Below, one piece after another: positions 32,121 through 40,685 of a stretch of DNA of 64,000 nucleotides; within the stretch, counting starts at the first letter, position 1, and every line of letters begins with the position of its first letter. The notes under the pieces were generated by a model. That model ran no database searches. It was not told the DNA's origin and saw only the letters and a list, made by a program, of their open reading frames with translations. This DNA comes from Streptomyces sp. Ncost-T10-10d (GTDB lineage Bacteria > Actinomycetota > Actinomycetes > Streptomycetales > Streptomycetaceae): assembly GCF_900091955.1 (NCBI RefSeq), contig NZ_FMDF01000218.1, positions 62,001 to 126,000 of the forward strand. The letters run 5' to 3'. The translations under genes and the position numbers were made by a program.

Positions 32121-34976
32121 ATGGCCGCACATCGCAAGCCGTCGGAATCCGCCGCACTCGCGCAGGCGCTGAGCGCCGCGGTCCGAGGAGAGGTCGACTT
32201 CGGCCCCACGGCGAGGGCGTTGACGACGATGGACGCCTCCAACTACCGCCGCGTACCGCTCGCCGTCGTCACCCCGCGCGATGCCGACGACGTGGCCGCC
32301 GCGCTCGCCGTCTGCCGTTCACACGCCGTGCCCGTGGTCCCACGCGGCGGCGGCACCTCCATCGCCGGTCAGGCCACCGGCACCGGCGTCGTCCTCGACC
32401 TCACCCGCCATATGCGGAAGATCGTCGAGCTGGACGCCGAATCCCGTACAGCGGTCGTCCAGCCGGGAGTGATCCTGGACGACCTGCGCACCGCCGCCGC
32501 CCCGCACGGCCTCACCTTCGGTCCCGACCCCTCCACGCACAGCCGCTGCACGCTGGGCGGCATGATCGGCAACAACTCCTGCGGCGCGCACTCGGTCGCG
32601 TGGGGCACCACGGCCGACCATGTGCGCGCCCTGACCGTGGCCCGCTACGGCGGCGACACGCTGCGTCCGGGCCGGGCAGGGGAGGGGAAGGCCGAACCGC
32701 CCGCCGGGCTCGCGGGACTCATCGGACTCCCCGAACTCATCGGCGAGAACCTCGCCCTCCTGCGCACCGGATTCCCCGAACTCCCGCGCCGTATCTCCGG
32801 ATACGCCCTGGACGCACTCCTGCCCGAGCGCGGAACCGATCTGGTCCGTGCCTTCTGCGGCAGCGAGGGCACGCTCGGTGTGGTGACGGAGGCGACCGTA
32901 GGGCTGGTCGAGGCACCGGCGGCCCGCGCGCTCGCCGTACTCGCCTACGCCGACGAGTCCGCGGCCGCCGAAGCCGCCTGCGGCCTGCTCCCGTTCCACC
33001 CCCTGACCGTGGAGGGCATGGCCGCCGATCTCGTGCGGGAACCGGCCGGGCTGCCGCGCGGAGGTGCCTGGCTCTTCGTCGAGACCGGCGGCGCCACCCC
33101 GGCCGAGGCGCGGGCGCACGCCGGGCGCATCCTCCGTGCGGCCGACGCGTCGGCCGGCAGGGTCGTCACCGACCCTGCCGGACAGCGGGCCCTGTGGCGC
33201 ATCCGCGAGGACGCCGCCGGCACCGCCACGCGGATGCCGGACGGCACGGAGGCCTGGCCCGGCTGGGAGGACTGCGCCGTACCACCCGCCCGGCTCGGCC
33301 CGTACCTCCGCGACTTCCGTGCCCTGCTCGCCGCCCACGGGCTGCGCGGCGCCCCGTACGGGCACTTCGGCGAAGGCTGCGTCCACGTGCGGATCGACTT
33401 CGACCTGCTGGCCCCCGAGGGAGTGGTCCGCTTCCGCCGCTTCTCCGAGGAACTCGCGGACCTGGTCGTCGCGCACGGCGGATCACTGAGCGGGGAACAC
33501 GGCGACGGCCAGGCCCGGGCCGAACTGCTCCCCCGCATGTACGGAGACGAACTGGTCGCCCTCTTCGCCCGGTTCAAGAACATCTGGGACCCGTACGGCG
33601 GCATGAACCCCGGCATCCTCACCCACCCCGCCCGGCTCGACGAGAACCTCCGCTTCGAGGTGCTGCCGAAGCGCCCGGTGGACGTCACGTTCGGCTACCC
33701 GCGCGACGGTGGCGACTTCTCCGCGGCGGTACGCAGATGTGTGGGCGTCGCCAAATGCCGCACGGCGGAGCCGGCGGGCGCGGGCGTGATGTGCCCGTCG
33801 TTCCGGGCGACCGGCGAGGAGGCCCACTCCACCCGCGGCCGGGCCCGCCTGCTGCACGAGATGCTCGCGGGCGAGGTGATCACGGACGGCTGGCGGTCGA
33901 CGGAGGTGCGCGACGCGCTCGACCTCTGCCTGTCCTGCAAGGGCTGCCGCAGCGATTGCCCGGTGGGTGTCGACATGGCCACGTACAAGGCGGAGTTCCT
34001 GCACCACCACTACCGGGGGCGGCTGCGCCCGGCCGCCCACTACTCGATGGGACGGCTGCCGGCCTGGCTGCGTGCGGCGGCCCCGTTCGCACCTGCCCTG
34101 AACGCCCTGGCCCGGGTCCGCCCGCTGGCGGCCCTGGCCAAACGGCTGGCGGGCATCGCTCCGGAGCGGACGCTCCCGGTACTGGCACGGGAGACGTTCA
34201 CCCGGTGGGTCCGGCGGCACCGGGGCAGGGGGGCGGTGATCCCGCCGGGCAACCGGGCGGTCGGTCTCTGGCCCGACACCTTCACCAACCACCTCTCGCC
34301 CGAGGTCGGGCGGGCGGCGGTCCGGGTCCTGGGGTCGGCGGGCCGGACCGCCCTGCTGCCGGGCCGAGGGCTGTGCTGCGGCCTCACCTACGTATCCACG
34401 GGCCAACTGAACAAGGCCCGCAAGGTCATGCGCCGCACCCTGGACCGGATGGGCCCCTCCCTGGGCGACCCACTGGTCGTCCTGGAACCGAGCTGCGCCG
34501 CCACCCTCCGCACCGAACTGCCCGAACTCCTCCCCGACGACCCGAGAGCCGCCGAACTGGCCGCTTCGGTAAGAACATTGGCCCAGTACCTGGAGGAGTA
34601 CGCCCCCGACTGGCAGCCACCCCGCCTGAACCGCCCGGTCACCGGGCAGACCCACTGCCACCAGCACGCGGTCCTGGGCGACGCGGCGGAACGCCGACTG
34701 CGCGAACGGGCCGGACTGACCGGTGAGTTGAGCGGCGGCTGCTGCGGACTGGCCGGAAACTTCGGCTTCGAGCGGGGCCACTGGGCGGTGTCGGCGGCCT
34801 GTGCGGAGGAGGCCCTGTTGCCATCGGTGCGGGCCGCGGAGCCCGGTACGGAGTTTCTGGCGGACGGCTTCTCCTGCCGTACGCAGCTGGAGCAACTGGG
34901 CGGTGTGCGGGCCCGGCACCTGGCGGAGGTGCTGGCGGAGGGACTGCCTCCCGAATCGGGCACTTCCTGCGGCTGA
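32121..34976 (+). CDS. FAD-linked oxidase fused to Fe-S (GlpC-like) domains, D-lactate/2-hydroxyacid dehydrogenase type
   Basis: 951 residues. Residues ~40-270 are the PCMH FAD-binding domain (VPRGGGTSIAGQ; GGMIGNNSCGAHS). A FAD-oxidase C domain follows (YGHFGEGCVHVRIDFD; GSLSGEHGDGQARAELLP; NPG). Then come two [4Fe-4S] sites (CVGVAKC...CPS; CLSCKGCRSDCPVG) and two CCG modules (GLCCGLTY; GGCCGLAG). This is the layout of membrane-associated D-lactate or D-2-hydroxyacid dehydrogenases that pass electrons to quinone. Length is typical for the fusion (~950-1000). ATG 32121 starts MAAHRKPSESAAL. The exact substrate is not fixed by these motifs. Confidence 0.93.
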   Translation: MAAHRKPSESAALAQALSAAVRGEVDFGPTARALTTMDASNYRRVPLAVVTPRDADDVAAALAVCRSHAVPVVPRGGGTSIAGQATGTGVVLDLTRHMRKIVELDAESRTAVVQPGVILDDLRTAAAPHGLTFGPDPSTHSRCTLGGMIGNNSCGAHSVAWGTTADHVRALTVARYGGDTLRPGRAGEGKAEPPAGLAGLIGLPELIGENLALLRTGFPELPRRISGYALDALLPERGTDLVRAFCGSEGTLGVVTEATVGLVEAPAARALAVLAYADESAAAEAACGLLPFHPLTVEGMAADLVREPAGLPRGGAWLFVETGGATPAEARAHAGRILRAADASAGRVVTDPAGQRALWRIREDAAGTATRMPDGTEAWPGWEDCAVPPARLGPYLRDFRALLAAHGLRGAPYGHFGEGCVHVRIDFDLLAPEGVVRFRRFSEELADLVVAHGGSLSGEHGDGQARAELLPRMYGDELVALFARFKNIWDPYGGMNPGILTHPARLDENLRFEVLPKRPVDVTFGYPRDGGDFSAAVRRCVGVAKCRTAEPAGAGVMCPSFRATGEEAHSTRGRARLLHEMLAGEVITDGWRSTEVRDALDLCLSCKGCRSDCPVGVDMATYKAEFLHHHYRGRLRPAAHYSMGRLPAWLRAAAPFAPALNALARVRPLAALAKRLAGIAPERTLPVLARETFTRWVRRHRGRGAVIPPGNRAVGLWPDTFTNHLSPEVGRAAVRVLGSAGRTALLPGRGLCCGLTYVSTGQLNKARKVMRRTLDRMGPSLGDPLVVLEPSCAATLRTELPELLPDDPRAAELAASVRTLAQYLEEYAPDWQPPRLNRPVTGQTHCHQHAVLGDAAERRLRERAGLTGELSGGCCGLAGNFGFERGHWAVSAACAEEALLPSVRAAEPGTEFLADGFSCRTQLEQLGGVRARHLAEVLAEGLPPESGTSCG

Positions 34977-35345
34977 GGCGCGGGGCGACCGGAGCCCGAG
35001 CTTCGGGAGCCGGGAGCCGGGAGCCGGGTTTCGAGCCTCGGGGAGGGCTTGTTCACTCTTTCGTGGGTGTGGGGAGGGGCTCGGGGCCGGGTCTTGAGCT
35101 TCGGGCTTCGGGGGCCGGGGGCCGGGCGTCGGGATTCGAGCGGTGTCGTACAACCGGTGGGTGAAAGAAGGGGGTTGGGGAAACCTCCCCGCCCTCCCCG
35201 ACCTGTCACGGCCAGCAAGTATGACTAATCGTGACCGACTTGCGGCGCGGATTCGCGGCTGCTTACGGTGCCCAACGTAACGACCCCGACGCGGTGTTCT
35301 CACCACCGGCCGGGGTCTGACCCCAAGATCGAAAGAGGCGATCCC
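34977..35345. other. Non-coding gap with CGGGAGC repeats and a leader hairpin
   Basis: Immediately after the oxidoreductase lie three tandem CGGGAGC units (35004-35024) and related GGGGCCG runs near 35111-35125, with CTTCGGG spaced through the region. An AT-richer stretch follows (about 35215-35240), likely promoter. GACCCCG (35282-35288) pairs with CGGGGTC (35311-35317), and an inner GCGGTG/CACC pairs between them, giving a stable hairpin ~30 bases before the winged-helix GTG. I see no gene. Confidence 0.6.
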
Positions 35346-36293
35346 GTGGCTGTTTCAGACCTTAGCCCTACCCCGCGCGCCTCCGCATCCTCGCGCTCCC
35401 ATCCGAAGGCCAAGCCCGGTTACGGAAAACGATCCGTGCCGGATCAACGCCCGCCCCACGAAGGTGATTTCGCGATGCTGCCCGAGCGTGAGCGGCACAT
35501 CGCCGGTTACGTGGACGCGCTGCCCGAGGGTGCGGCGATGGATATCAAGTCGCTGGCCCGGAGTCAGCCGTTGTACGGGCAGATGGCCGTCGGCAGCGCG
35601 TTGCGGGCCCTGGGCGTGGCCGGTCATCTGCGGCATGTCCGGTGCCTGAGCGGCGAGGGCGGCCAGGTCCGCTGGGTCACCCGCACCTTCTGGTCCCGGG
35701 CCGCCCGTGACAACGAGTGGTGGGACGCCTTCCTCGCCGCCGAGGAGCGACGCTCCGCGCCGCAGGAGGCCGCCGCGCCACCGCCCCCGTGGGTTCATGC
35801 CGTCCCCGCCGCGTCCGAAGCGCCCGCATCCGTACCGGCGCAGCCGCCCATCGCGGCAGTGCCGCAGCAGCGCACCGCAGAGCCCGAGCCGCAGCCGGAG
35901 CCGGAGCCGGAGGCGACCGTGGACCGGCCCTCTCCCGCTTTCCTCGTTCTGGCCCGTCTCGGCCGTACCGACTCCCGCCTGGCCCTCTCGGCGGCGGACT
36001 GTGCGGCACTGGAGCAGGCGGCTGCCGAGTGGTTCGCGCGCGGTGTGGACGCCGACTACCTGACGCGCGTCCTCACCGCCGGGCTTCCCGCGTCTGTCGA
36101 CTCGCCCTTCGGCTTCGTCCGCCGCCGTCTCCGCGACAAGCTCCCGCCCCGTCTGCCCGCCGCAGCCCCGGCCGTGCCGGGAACTCCCGTACGCCGTCTG
36201 ATCATCGAGTGCACCGAGTGCGGCGTCCCAGGGAGGCCCGAAGCGTTCCGCGACGGCCTGTGCAGGCCCTGCCGCCAACTCGACCCGGCCTGA
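35346..36293 (+). CDS. Winged-helix/zinc-knuckle protein, paralogue of the 9075 gene
   Basis: 315 residues. The N-terminal half carries an HTH-like region (MLPERERHIAGYVDALPEGA; LYGQMAVGSALRALGVAGHL RH) with a basic wing. A Pro/Glu linker (EPEPQPEPEPE) follows. The C-terminal part (CAALEQAAAEWFARGVDADY LTRVL; SPFGFVRRRLRDKLPPRLP) matches the corresponding part of the protein at 9075-10109. The end has a complete CxxC...CxxC knuckle (CTECGVPG ... LCRPC). GTG 35346 has AAAGAGG 8 bases upstream. Like its paralogue it sits beside a WhiJ/DUF397 pair. Function unknown. Confidence 0.8.
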   Translation: MAVSDLSPTPRASASSRSHPKAKPGYGKRSVPDQRPPHEGDFAMLPERERHIAGYVDALPEGAAMDIKSLARSQPLYGQMAVGSALRALGVAGHLRHVRCLSGEGGQVRWVTRTFWSRAARDNEWWDAFLAAEERRSAPQEAAAPPPPWVHAVPAASEAPASVPAQPPIAAVPQQRTAEPEPQPEPEPEATVDRPSPAFLVLARLGRTDSRLALSAADCAALEQAAAEWFARGVDADYLTRVLTAGLPASVDSPFGFVRRRLRDKLPPRLPAAAPAVPGTPVRRLIIECTECGVPGRPEAFRDGLCRPCRQLDPA

Positions 36294-36400
36294 CCGGCCC
36301 GACCGGCCGGGCCGCGCGAACTGCTCGCGAACTTCGGACCCAAGGAGTCCGGCGCCCTGCCCCAGCTCATCGTGGACGCCGCCTGCCCGGTGAACGGCAG

Positions 36401-36432
36401 CGCCCCGCGCCGGACGGGTCCGGCGCGGGGCG
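36401..36432. terminator. Perfect 13-bp hairpin terminator
   Basis: CGCCCCGCGCCGG (36401-36413), loop ACGGGT, CCGGCGCGGGGCG (36420-36432), between the convergent winged-helix and DUF397 genes. Confidence 0.8.
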
Positions 36433-36438
36433 TGAGGG

Positions 36439-36624
36439 TCAGCCCTGGGCGGCGTAGGAGACGAAGTCGTCCCATGCGGTGGCAGAGAGGGCGAGCTCGG
36501 GGCTCAGTTGGTCCTTGGAGTCCCGGACGTGGATCGCCTGCGTCCCCTTCGCCACCTCGACGCAGGCGTCACCCTGCGAGCCGCTGTAGCTGCTCTTGAA
36601 CCAGGCCAGTTCGGACGTGCTCAT
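36439..36624 (-). CDS. DUF397 protein
   Basis: 61 residues, standard-length DUF397: LAWFKSSYSGSQGDACVEVA, AIHVRDSKDQLSP, AWDDFVSYAAQ. ATG 36624 overlaps the stop of the XRE regulator (ATGA), so it is co-translated with it. It is a single-copy version of the duplicated protein at 7352-7591. Confidence 0.94.
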   Translation of the reverse strand: MSTSELAWFKSSYSGSQGDACVEVAKGTQAIHVRDSKDQLSPELALSATAWDDFVSYAAQG

Positions 36625-37508
36625 AGCGCTCCTCGCAATCGCTTCAGCAGGCCCAGGGAGTCCTCTGCGGTCAGGGCCTGCGAGCGCAGTTTCGCATAGC
36701 GGTGCTGGAGGAGACTGATCTCTTTCGCGTTGGCGATCAGCCGTCCGTTCTGCTGGCCCTCCGAGTAAGCGAACCACCGGTTCTCGGGAGTCTCGGCCAG
36801 CATGATCGGCCCGTCCAAGCCCGCGTGCGTCGGCCTCCGCGTCGGCATCACCTGAAACTCCACGTTCCAGTTCCGCGCGATCAACTCCACCAAGTGGTCG
36901 AAGAGTTCCCGCGTCACCGCCTCCCCGCCCGTCCACCGCTCCAGCACCGCCTGCTCCACGATGAAGCTGAATGCCGTCGGCGGCTTCCGTGTCACCGCCA
37001 GCAGCTCCTGTCGTGCCAGTCGCGCCGCGATCCGCTGCTCCAGTTCCTCCGGGTCGGGCAGCGGCGGCACGTTCAGCGACACCGCCCGCGCGTACGCCTC
37101 CGTCTGCAACAGGCCCGGCAAGACCCGGCACTCGTACGTGTACAGGCTGATCGCCGTCGTCTCCACCCGTGCCCATTGCCGGAACCAACTCGCCAGTCCC
37201 GCCTGCCGTGTCAGATGTGGCGCCGCCTTCCGTAGCGCGCCGGTGTTTCCGAGCGCCGACTCCGCTCGCTCCACGAAGTCGCGGTCCGGCATCCGGCGGC
37301 CCTGCTCGATCGAGGCGACGGTGTGCTTGGAGAAGCGCACCAGGTCGCCGAATTCCTCGCGACTGAAGCCCGCGTGCTCCCGTAAAGCCTGGACGAACGC
37401 GCCGAACGTGCGCAGACTGTCCGACACCCCCGGCTCGGCGCCGGCTCCCGCGCCCGTTCCTCCTGCCGTCGTTCCCGCAGCGCCGTCGTCCGTGTTCTCG
37501 TAGGCCAC
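36621..37508 (-). CDS. XRE helix-turn-helix regulator with DUF5753 (WhiJ-like)
   Basis: 295 residues. After a ~30-residue Gly/Ala N-terminus the HTH is FVQALREHAGFSREEFGDLV RFSKHTVASIEQGRRMP. The DUF5753 domain follows (ASWFRQWARVETTAISLYTY, VLPGLLQTEAYARAV, QVMPTRRPTHAGLDGPIML). GTG 37508 was chosen for its ribosome site (AAAGGTGG, 6 bases upstream); ATG 37565 is an alternative. Paralogous to the protein at 7588-8400 and, like it, paired with DUF397. It is divergent from an ATPase gene, with a 21-bp palindrome between. Confidence 0.9.
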   Translation of the reverse strand: MAYENTDDGAAGTTAGGTGAGAGAEPGVSDSLRTFGAFVQALREHAGFSREEFGDLVRFSKHTVASIEQGRRMPDRDFVERAESALGNTGALRKAAPHLTRQAGLASWFRQWARVETTAISLYTYECRVLPGLLQTEAYARAVSLNVPPLPDPEELEQRIAARLARQELLAVTRKPPTAFSFIVEQAVLERWTGGEAVTRELFDHLVELIARNWNVEFQVMPTRRPTHAGLDGPIMLAETPENRWFAYSEGQQNGRLIANAKEISLLQHRYAKLRSQALTAEDSLGLLKRLRGAL

Positions 37509-37604
37509 AGTCGGCCACCTTTCGCGCGCACCCGCCCCGCCGTACCGCTTCTGACTCGGCTCCATCGTCACGCCGGGTGATGCGTACTGTCCACTGATTG
37601 TGTG

Positions 37605-37625
37605 CGTACGCTGACTCAGCGTACG
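37605..37625. promoter_or_regulatory. 21-bp palindrome, candidate WhiJ-like operator
   Basis: CGTACGCTGA - C - TCAGCGTACG: perfect 10-base arms around one central base, in the 164-base space between the XRE gene and the divergent ATPase gene. A palindrome this long is unlikely by chance. Confidence 0.65.
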
Positions 37626-37672
37626 TGCGTCGGTCCTGGTGAACCCCTTTGCGCGCCCTGTGTATTGGGCGC

Positions 37673-38130
37673 ATGAATCCACCGTCCACCCCCGCGACCG
37701 GTCAAGCGCCCCTCACCGTAGGTGTGTTCGTCCAGCGCTTCAGCTCCACCCCGCGCGGCGCACGCCTCGCTCGCCGGCTCGTGCTGCACCAGCTCGACGC
37801 CTGGGGTGTACCGCACGGCAGCGGGGCGTCCGACACCGCCGCCGTGCTGGTCGCAGAGCTCGCCGCCAACGCCGTCACGCACGGCCGCGTCCCCGGCCGG
37901 GACTTCGAGGTCACCGCCAAGCTCCTTGGCCGGACCCTGCGCATTGAGGTCTCCGACGCCCGGGGCGAGCTCCGGCCCCCCGCCCCGGCGCGCCACGCCC
38001 CGCGATGCCGCCGCTGGCGGAGACCGGCCGGGGCATGCTCCTGGTGGAGGCGCTCGCCGACCGGTGGGACGTCCTCGACCGCGTGCCCGTCGGCAAGACG
38101 GTGGTGGCCGAGCTGGACCTGCCGCACTGA
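37673..38130 (+). pseudogene. Anti-sigma-like ATP-binding protein (HATPase), frameshifted
   Basis: From ATG 37673 the frame reads a HATPase_c2-type protein: VQRFSSTPRGARLARRLV, N-box AVLVAELAANAVTHGRV, RIEVSDARGELRP. After about 37980 this frame turns to nonsense. The expected continuation, TGRGMLLVEALADRWDVLDR ... VVAELDLPH and stop at 38130, is in the -1 frame. The shift lies at or after a run of six C (37976-37981). With one more C the gene would be an ordinary ~152-residue protein of the kind found beside WhiJ/DUF397 genes. It may be a true mutation, a sequencing slip or programmed slippage. Confidence 0.8.
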
Positions 38131-38259
38131 CGGCCCCGGATGCCGCACCGGCGGCCCCGCACGTCGCGCTGACAGGCGCCTGTGACGTCCGGTGGTCGAG
38201 GAGTGAGCCGGGGCGGGCGGGGGCGCTCCCCCGGCCGTCCGGTCCCGTGCGGGAGTTCC

Positions 38260-39189
38260 TCAGTCGTCGGTGGCGTCCCGCCCCACGATCTCGCGGGCGA
38301 GCGCGGCGAGCTTCGGCAGCGCGGGGTGGCCGGGGGCGTCGCGCCGGGCGAGCAGCACCGGGACGGTCGGGGCGTCGACGAGCGGGCGGTAGGCGACCCC
38401 CGGGTGCGGGTGCATTTCGGCGGTGGACGCGGCGGAGACCCCGGCGCCGCGCCCCGCCGCGATGGCGGTCAGCCAGTCGTCGGTGTTGGCGACGGTGAGG
38501 GTCGCTGCGGGCCTGGAGTCCGGCGGCCACAGATCCACGGTGGTGGTGCCGGAGACGGTGTTGAGGACGACGGTGCCGCCCGCCAGATCGGCGAGACGGA
38601 GCGTGGCGCGGGCGGCGAGCGGCCCGTCCGCGGCGACCGCCGCCACCCGGTCCTCCTCGAACAGCACCTCGGTGACGAGCCCCGGCGCCTCGACGGGGCC
38701 CCGCAGCAACGCCGCATCGACTTCGCCGCGGGTGAGCCCGGCGGTGCGGTCGTCGATCCGCAGCAGTTCGAGCGGGGTCTGCGGATACCGCTCCTGCCAA
38801 CGCCGGAGCAGGGGTGTGGTGTACGGGCCGAACGCGGACCAGGCGTGCCCGAGCCGCAGCGGCCAGTGGCGCAGTCCGCCGGAGTCGAGCGCCTCGTCGA
38901 ACGCGGCGACCGCGGCGGCGGCCCTGTCCCGGAAGGCGACGCCTTCGGGGGTGAGGACGAGATGGTGGGTGGACCGGTCGACGAGCCGGATGCCGAGGTG
39001 CTGCTCCAGGGCGGCGAGGGTGCGGGAGACCGCGGGCTGGGTGAGGCGGAGGCGGGCGGCGGCGCGGGTGACGTTGCCCTCGTCGGCGATCGCGAGGAAG
39101 GCGCGCAGATGGCGGACCTCGATACCGCGGCCGGAACTCCGGCCCGCAGCGTTCCCGGTACGGCCGTCACCGCTGCGTCCAAGGCTCAT
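38260..39189 (-). CDS. LysR-family transcriptional regulator
   Basis: 309 residues. The winged HTH is RHLRAFLAIADEGNVTRAAA RLRLTQPAVSRTLAALEQHL, followed by a LysR substrate-binding domain. ATG 39189 gives ~25 residues before the HTH. It is divergent from an EamA exporter, the usual arrangement for a LysR regulating the neighbouring transporter. The 150-base intergenic region holds inverted repeats at 39241-39263 and 39298-39313. Confidence 0.92.
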   Translation of the reverse strand: MSLGRSGDGRTGNAAGRSSGRGIEVRHLRAFLAIADEGNVTRAAARLRLTQPAVSRTLAALEQHLGIRLVDRSTHHLVLTPEGVAFRDRAAAAVAAFDEALDSGGLRHWPLRLGHAWSAFGPYTTPLLRRWQERYPQTPLELLRIDDRTAGLTRGEVDAALLRGPVEAPGLVTEVLFEEDRVAAVAADGPLAARATLRLADLAGGTVVLNTVSGTTTVDLWPPDSRPAATLTVANTDDWLTAIAAGRGAGVSAASTAEMHPHPGVAYRPLVDAPTVPVLLARRDAPGHPALPKLAALAREIVGRDATDD

Positions 39190-39297
39190 GCGCGGGAAGC
39201 ATAACGGGAGCCCAACGGGCATTTCACGTGCCACGCGGAGGTACCTACCGTAAGGGGAGGTACCGCACGGCGAAAGTGCAGTATATTCAATCAGCTA

Positions 39298-39313
39298 GTG
39301 CATTGAAATGCAC
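39298..39313. promoter_or_regulatory. Inverted repeat between LysR and EamA genes
   Basis: GTGCAT - TGAA - ATGCAC, a perfect 6-base-arm palindrome ~27 bases upstream of the EamA start. Arms carry a T-N-A LysR-box-like pattern; a second repeat, GTACCT/AGGTAC, lies at 39241-39263. Confidence 0.5.
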
Positions 39314-39339
39314 TGCCGGATTCGGGAGGAACACCGCAG

Positions 39340-40317
39340 GTGAACGACCAGCGCAGTGCAGCAGGGGCAGCGGCCGCGGAACAGGCCGCGGCCGTCGCCG
39401 TGCCGGAGGCGGTGTCCGCCCTGGGCGGGGCGGCAGGTCCTGCACGCCCCAAGGGCCGAAGGGCGGCACTCGCCCCGGTCGCGCTGGTGGTCGCGGGCGG
39501 GCTCTCCGTCCAGTTCGGCTCCGCGGTCGCGGTCCTGCTGATGCCGCGGGCCGGCGCGCTCGGGGTTGTCAGCCTGCGCCTGGCCGTCGCCGCGCTCGTC
39601 ATGCTGATCGTCTGCCGCCCGAAGCTGCGCGGCTACTCGCGCGCCGACTGGGGCACGGTCCTCGCGTTCGGGGTGGCCATGGGCGGCATGAACACACTCT
39701 TCTACCAGGCCGCCGACCGCATCCCGCTGGGCGCGGCCGTCACCCTGGAGGTGCTGGGCCCGCTGGCCCTCTCGGTGATCGCCTCCCGCCGCCTGGTCAA
39801 CGTGGTGTGGGCGGGCCTCGCGCTGGGCGGTGTCGTGCTGCTGAGCGGGGGTGGCTTCGACCGCCTCGATCCGGTGGGCGCCGCGTACGCACTGGGCGCG
39901 GGCGCCTTGTGGGCCACGTACATCGTCTTCAGTGCCCGCACCGGCCGCCGCTTCCCCCAAGCGGACGGCCTCGCCCTGGCCCTGGTGGTCGCCGCGCTCC
40001 TCTCCCTGCCCCTCGGCATCCTGGAGTCGGGCTCGAAACTGCTGGTCCCGTCCACGCTGGGACTGGGTGCGGCGGTGGCGCTGCTGAGCTCGGTCCTTCC
40101 GTACACCCTCGAACTCATGGCGCTGCGCCGCCTGCCCGCGCCCACCTTCGCGATCCTGATGAGCCTGGAACCCGCGATCGCGGCCACGGCCGGCTTCCTC
40201 ATCCTCGACCAGGCCCTCTCCACGACGGACGCCCTGGCCATAGCCCTGGTCATCGGGGCGAGCATGGGCGCGGTGCGAAGCCAGGTGCGGGTCGGGAAGC
40301 GCCGCGACCACGCCTGA
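39340..40317 (+). CDS. EamA-family (DMT) transporter
   Basis: 325 residues with ten hydrophobic spans in two five-span halves, as in EamA/RhtA exporters (VALVVAGGLSVQFGSAVAVLL, LGVVSLRLAVAALVMLIVC, VLAFGVAMGGMNTLFYQAA, LEVLGPLALSVIA, AGLALGGVVLLSG; then YALGAGALWATYIVFSA and ALLSSVLPYTLELMALRR with EPAIAATAGFLIL). The RIPLGAAVTLEVLGPL region resembles threonine/homoserine exporter RhtA. GTG 39340 has GGAGGAA ~9 bases upstream. It is probably under control of the divergent LysR. Confidence 0.92.
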   Translation: MNDQRSAAGAAAAEQAAAVAVPEAVSALGGAAGPARPKGRRAALAPVALVVAGGLSVQFGSAVAVLLMPRAGALGVVSLRLAVAALVMLIVCRPKLRGYSRADWGTVLAFGVAMGGMNTLFYQAADRIPLGAAVTLEVLGPLALSVIASRRLVNVVWAGLALGGVVLLSGGGFDRLDPVGAAYALGAGALWATYIVFSARTGRRFPQADGLALALVVAALLSLPLGILESGSKLLVPSTLGLGAAVALLSSVLPYTLELMALRRLPAPTFAILMSLEPAIAATAGFLILDQALSTTDALAIALVIGASMGAVRSQVRVGKRRDHA

Positions 40318-40685
40318 GGGCCCGCCCGCGCCCCGCCCGCACTCCGCTACCAGCTGCCCCGGACACTCGACGCGTCGACCCGTTTCCGTCGCCCGGAACG
40401 AGCCGCACGCCCTCCGCTGCGTGCGGCCGGTCCACCGGCCCGCCGCGCCTCCTGGGCTTGCTCCTGATCCGAACGGGAAGTGAGTTGTGACGTCGATCGA
40501 GTGCGCGGCGACGGCCCCGGCGCGTGGGCAGCTTGTGCGGCGCCAGCGGTCGGGCGTAGCCGCAGCCGGGCAGCCGCGCGACTCGGAGGCCCTCCCGGAC
40601 CAGGGAGCCGTTGCTGCCCTCGGGGTACGCGCAGTCGCGTGCCGGGTCGATCCGCTTGTCGACCTCGATGTGCCGGCGGCCGCGC
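40318..40685. other. Non-coding gap between convergent genes
   Basis: 368 bases at the tail ends of the EamA and HAAS genes. The reverse strand is open for most of it (HIEVDKRIDPARD then YPEGSNGSLVREGLRVARL) but has no credible start, ribosome site or recognisable domain. I see nothing I can assign. Confidence 0.4.

Noticed and set aside
36300-36400. Possible coding remnant (RELLANFGPKESGALPQLIV) after the winged-helix gene
   Set aside because: Reads like protein in one frame but has no start, no recognised family and is cut off by the terminator; too short to support.
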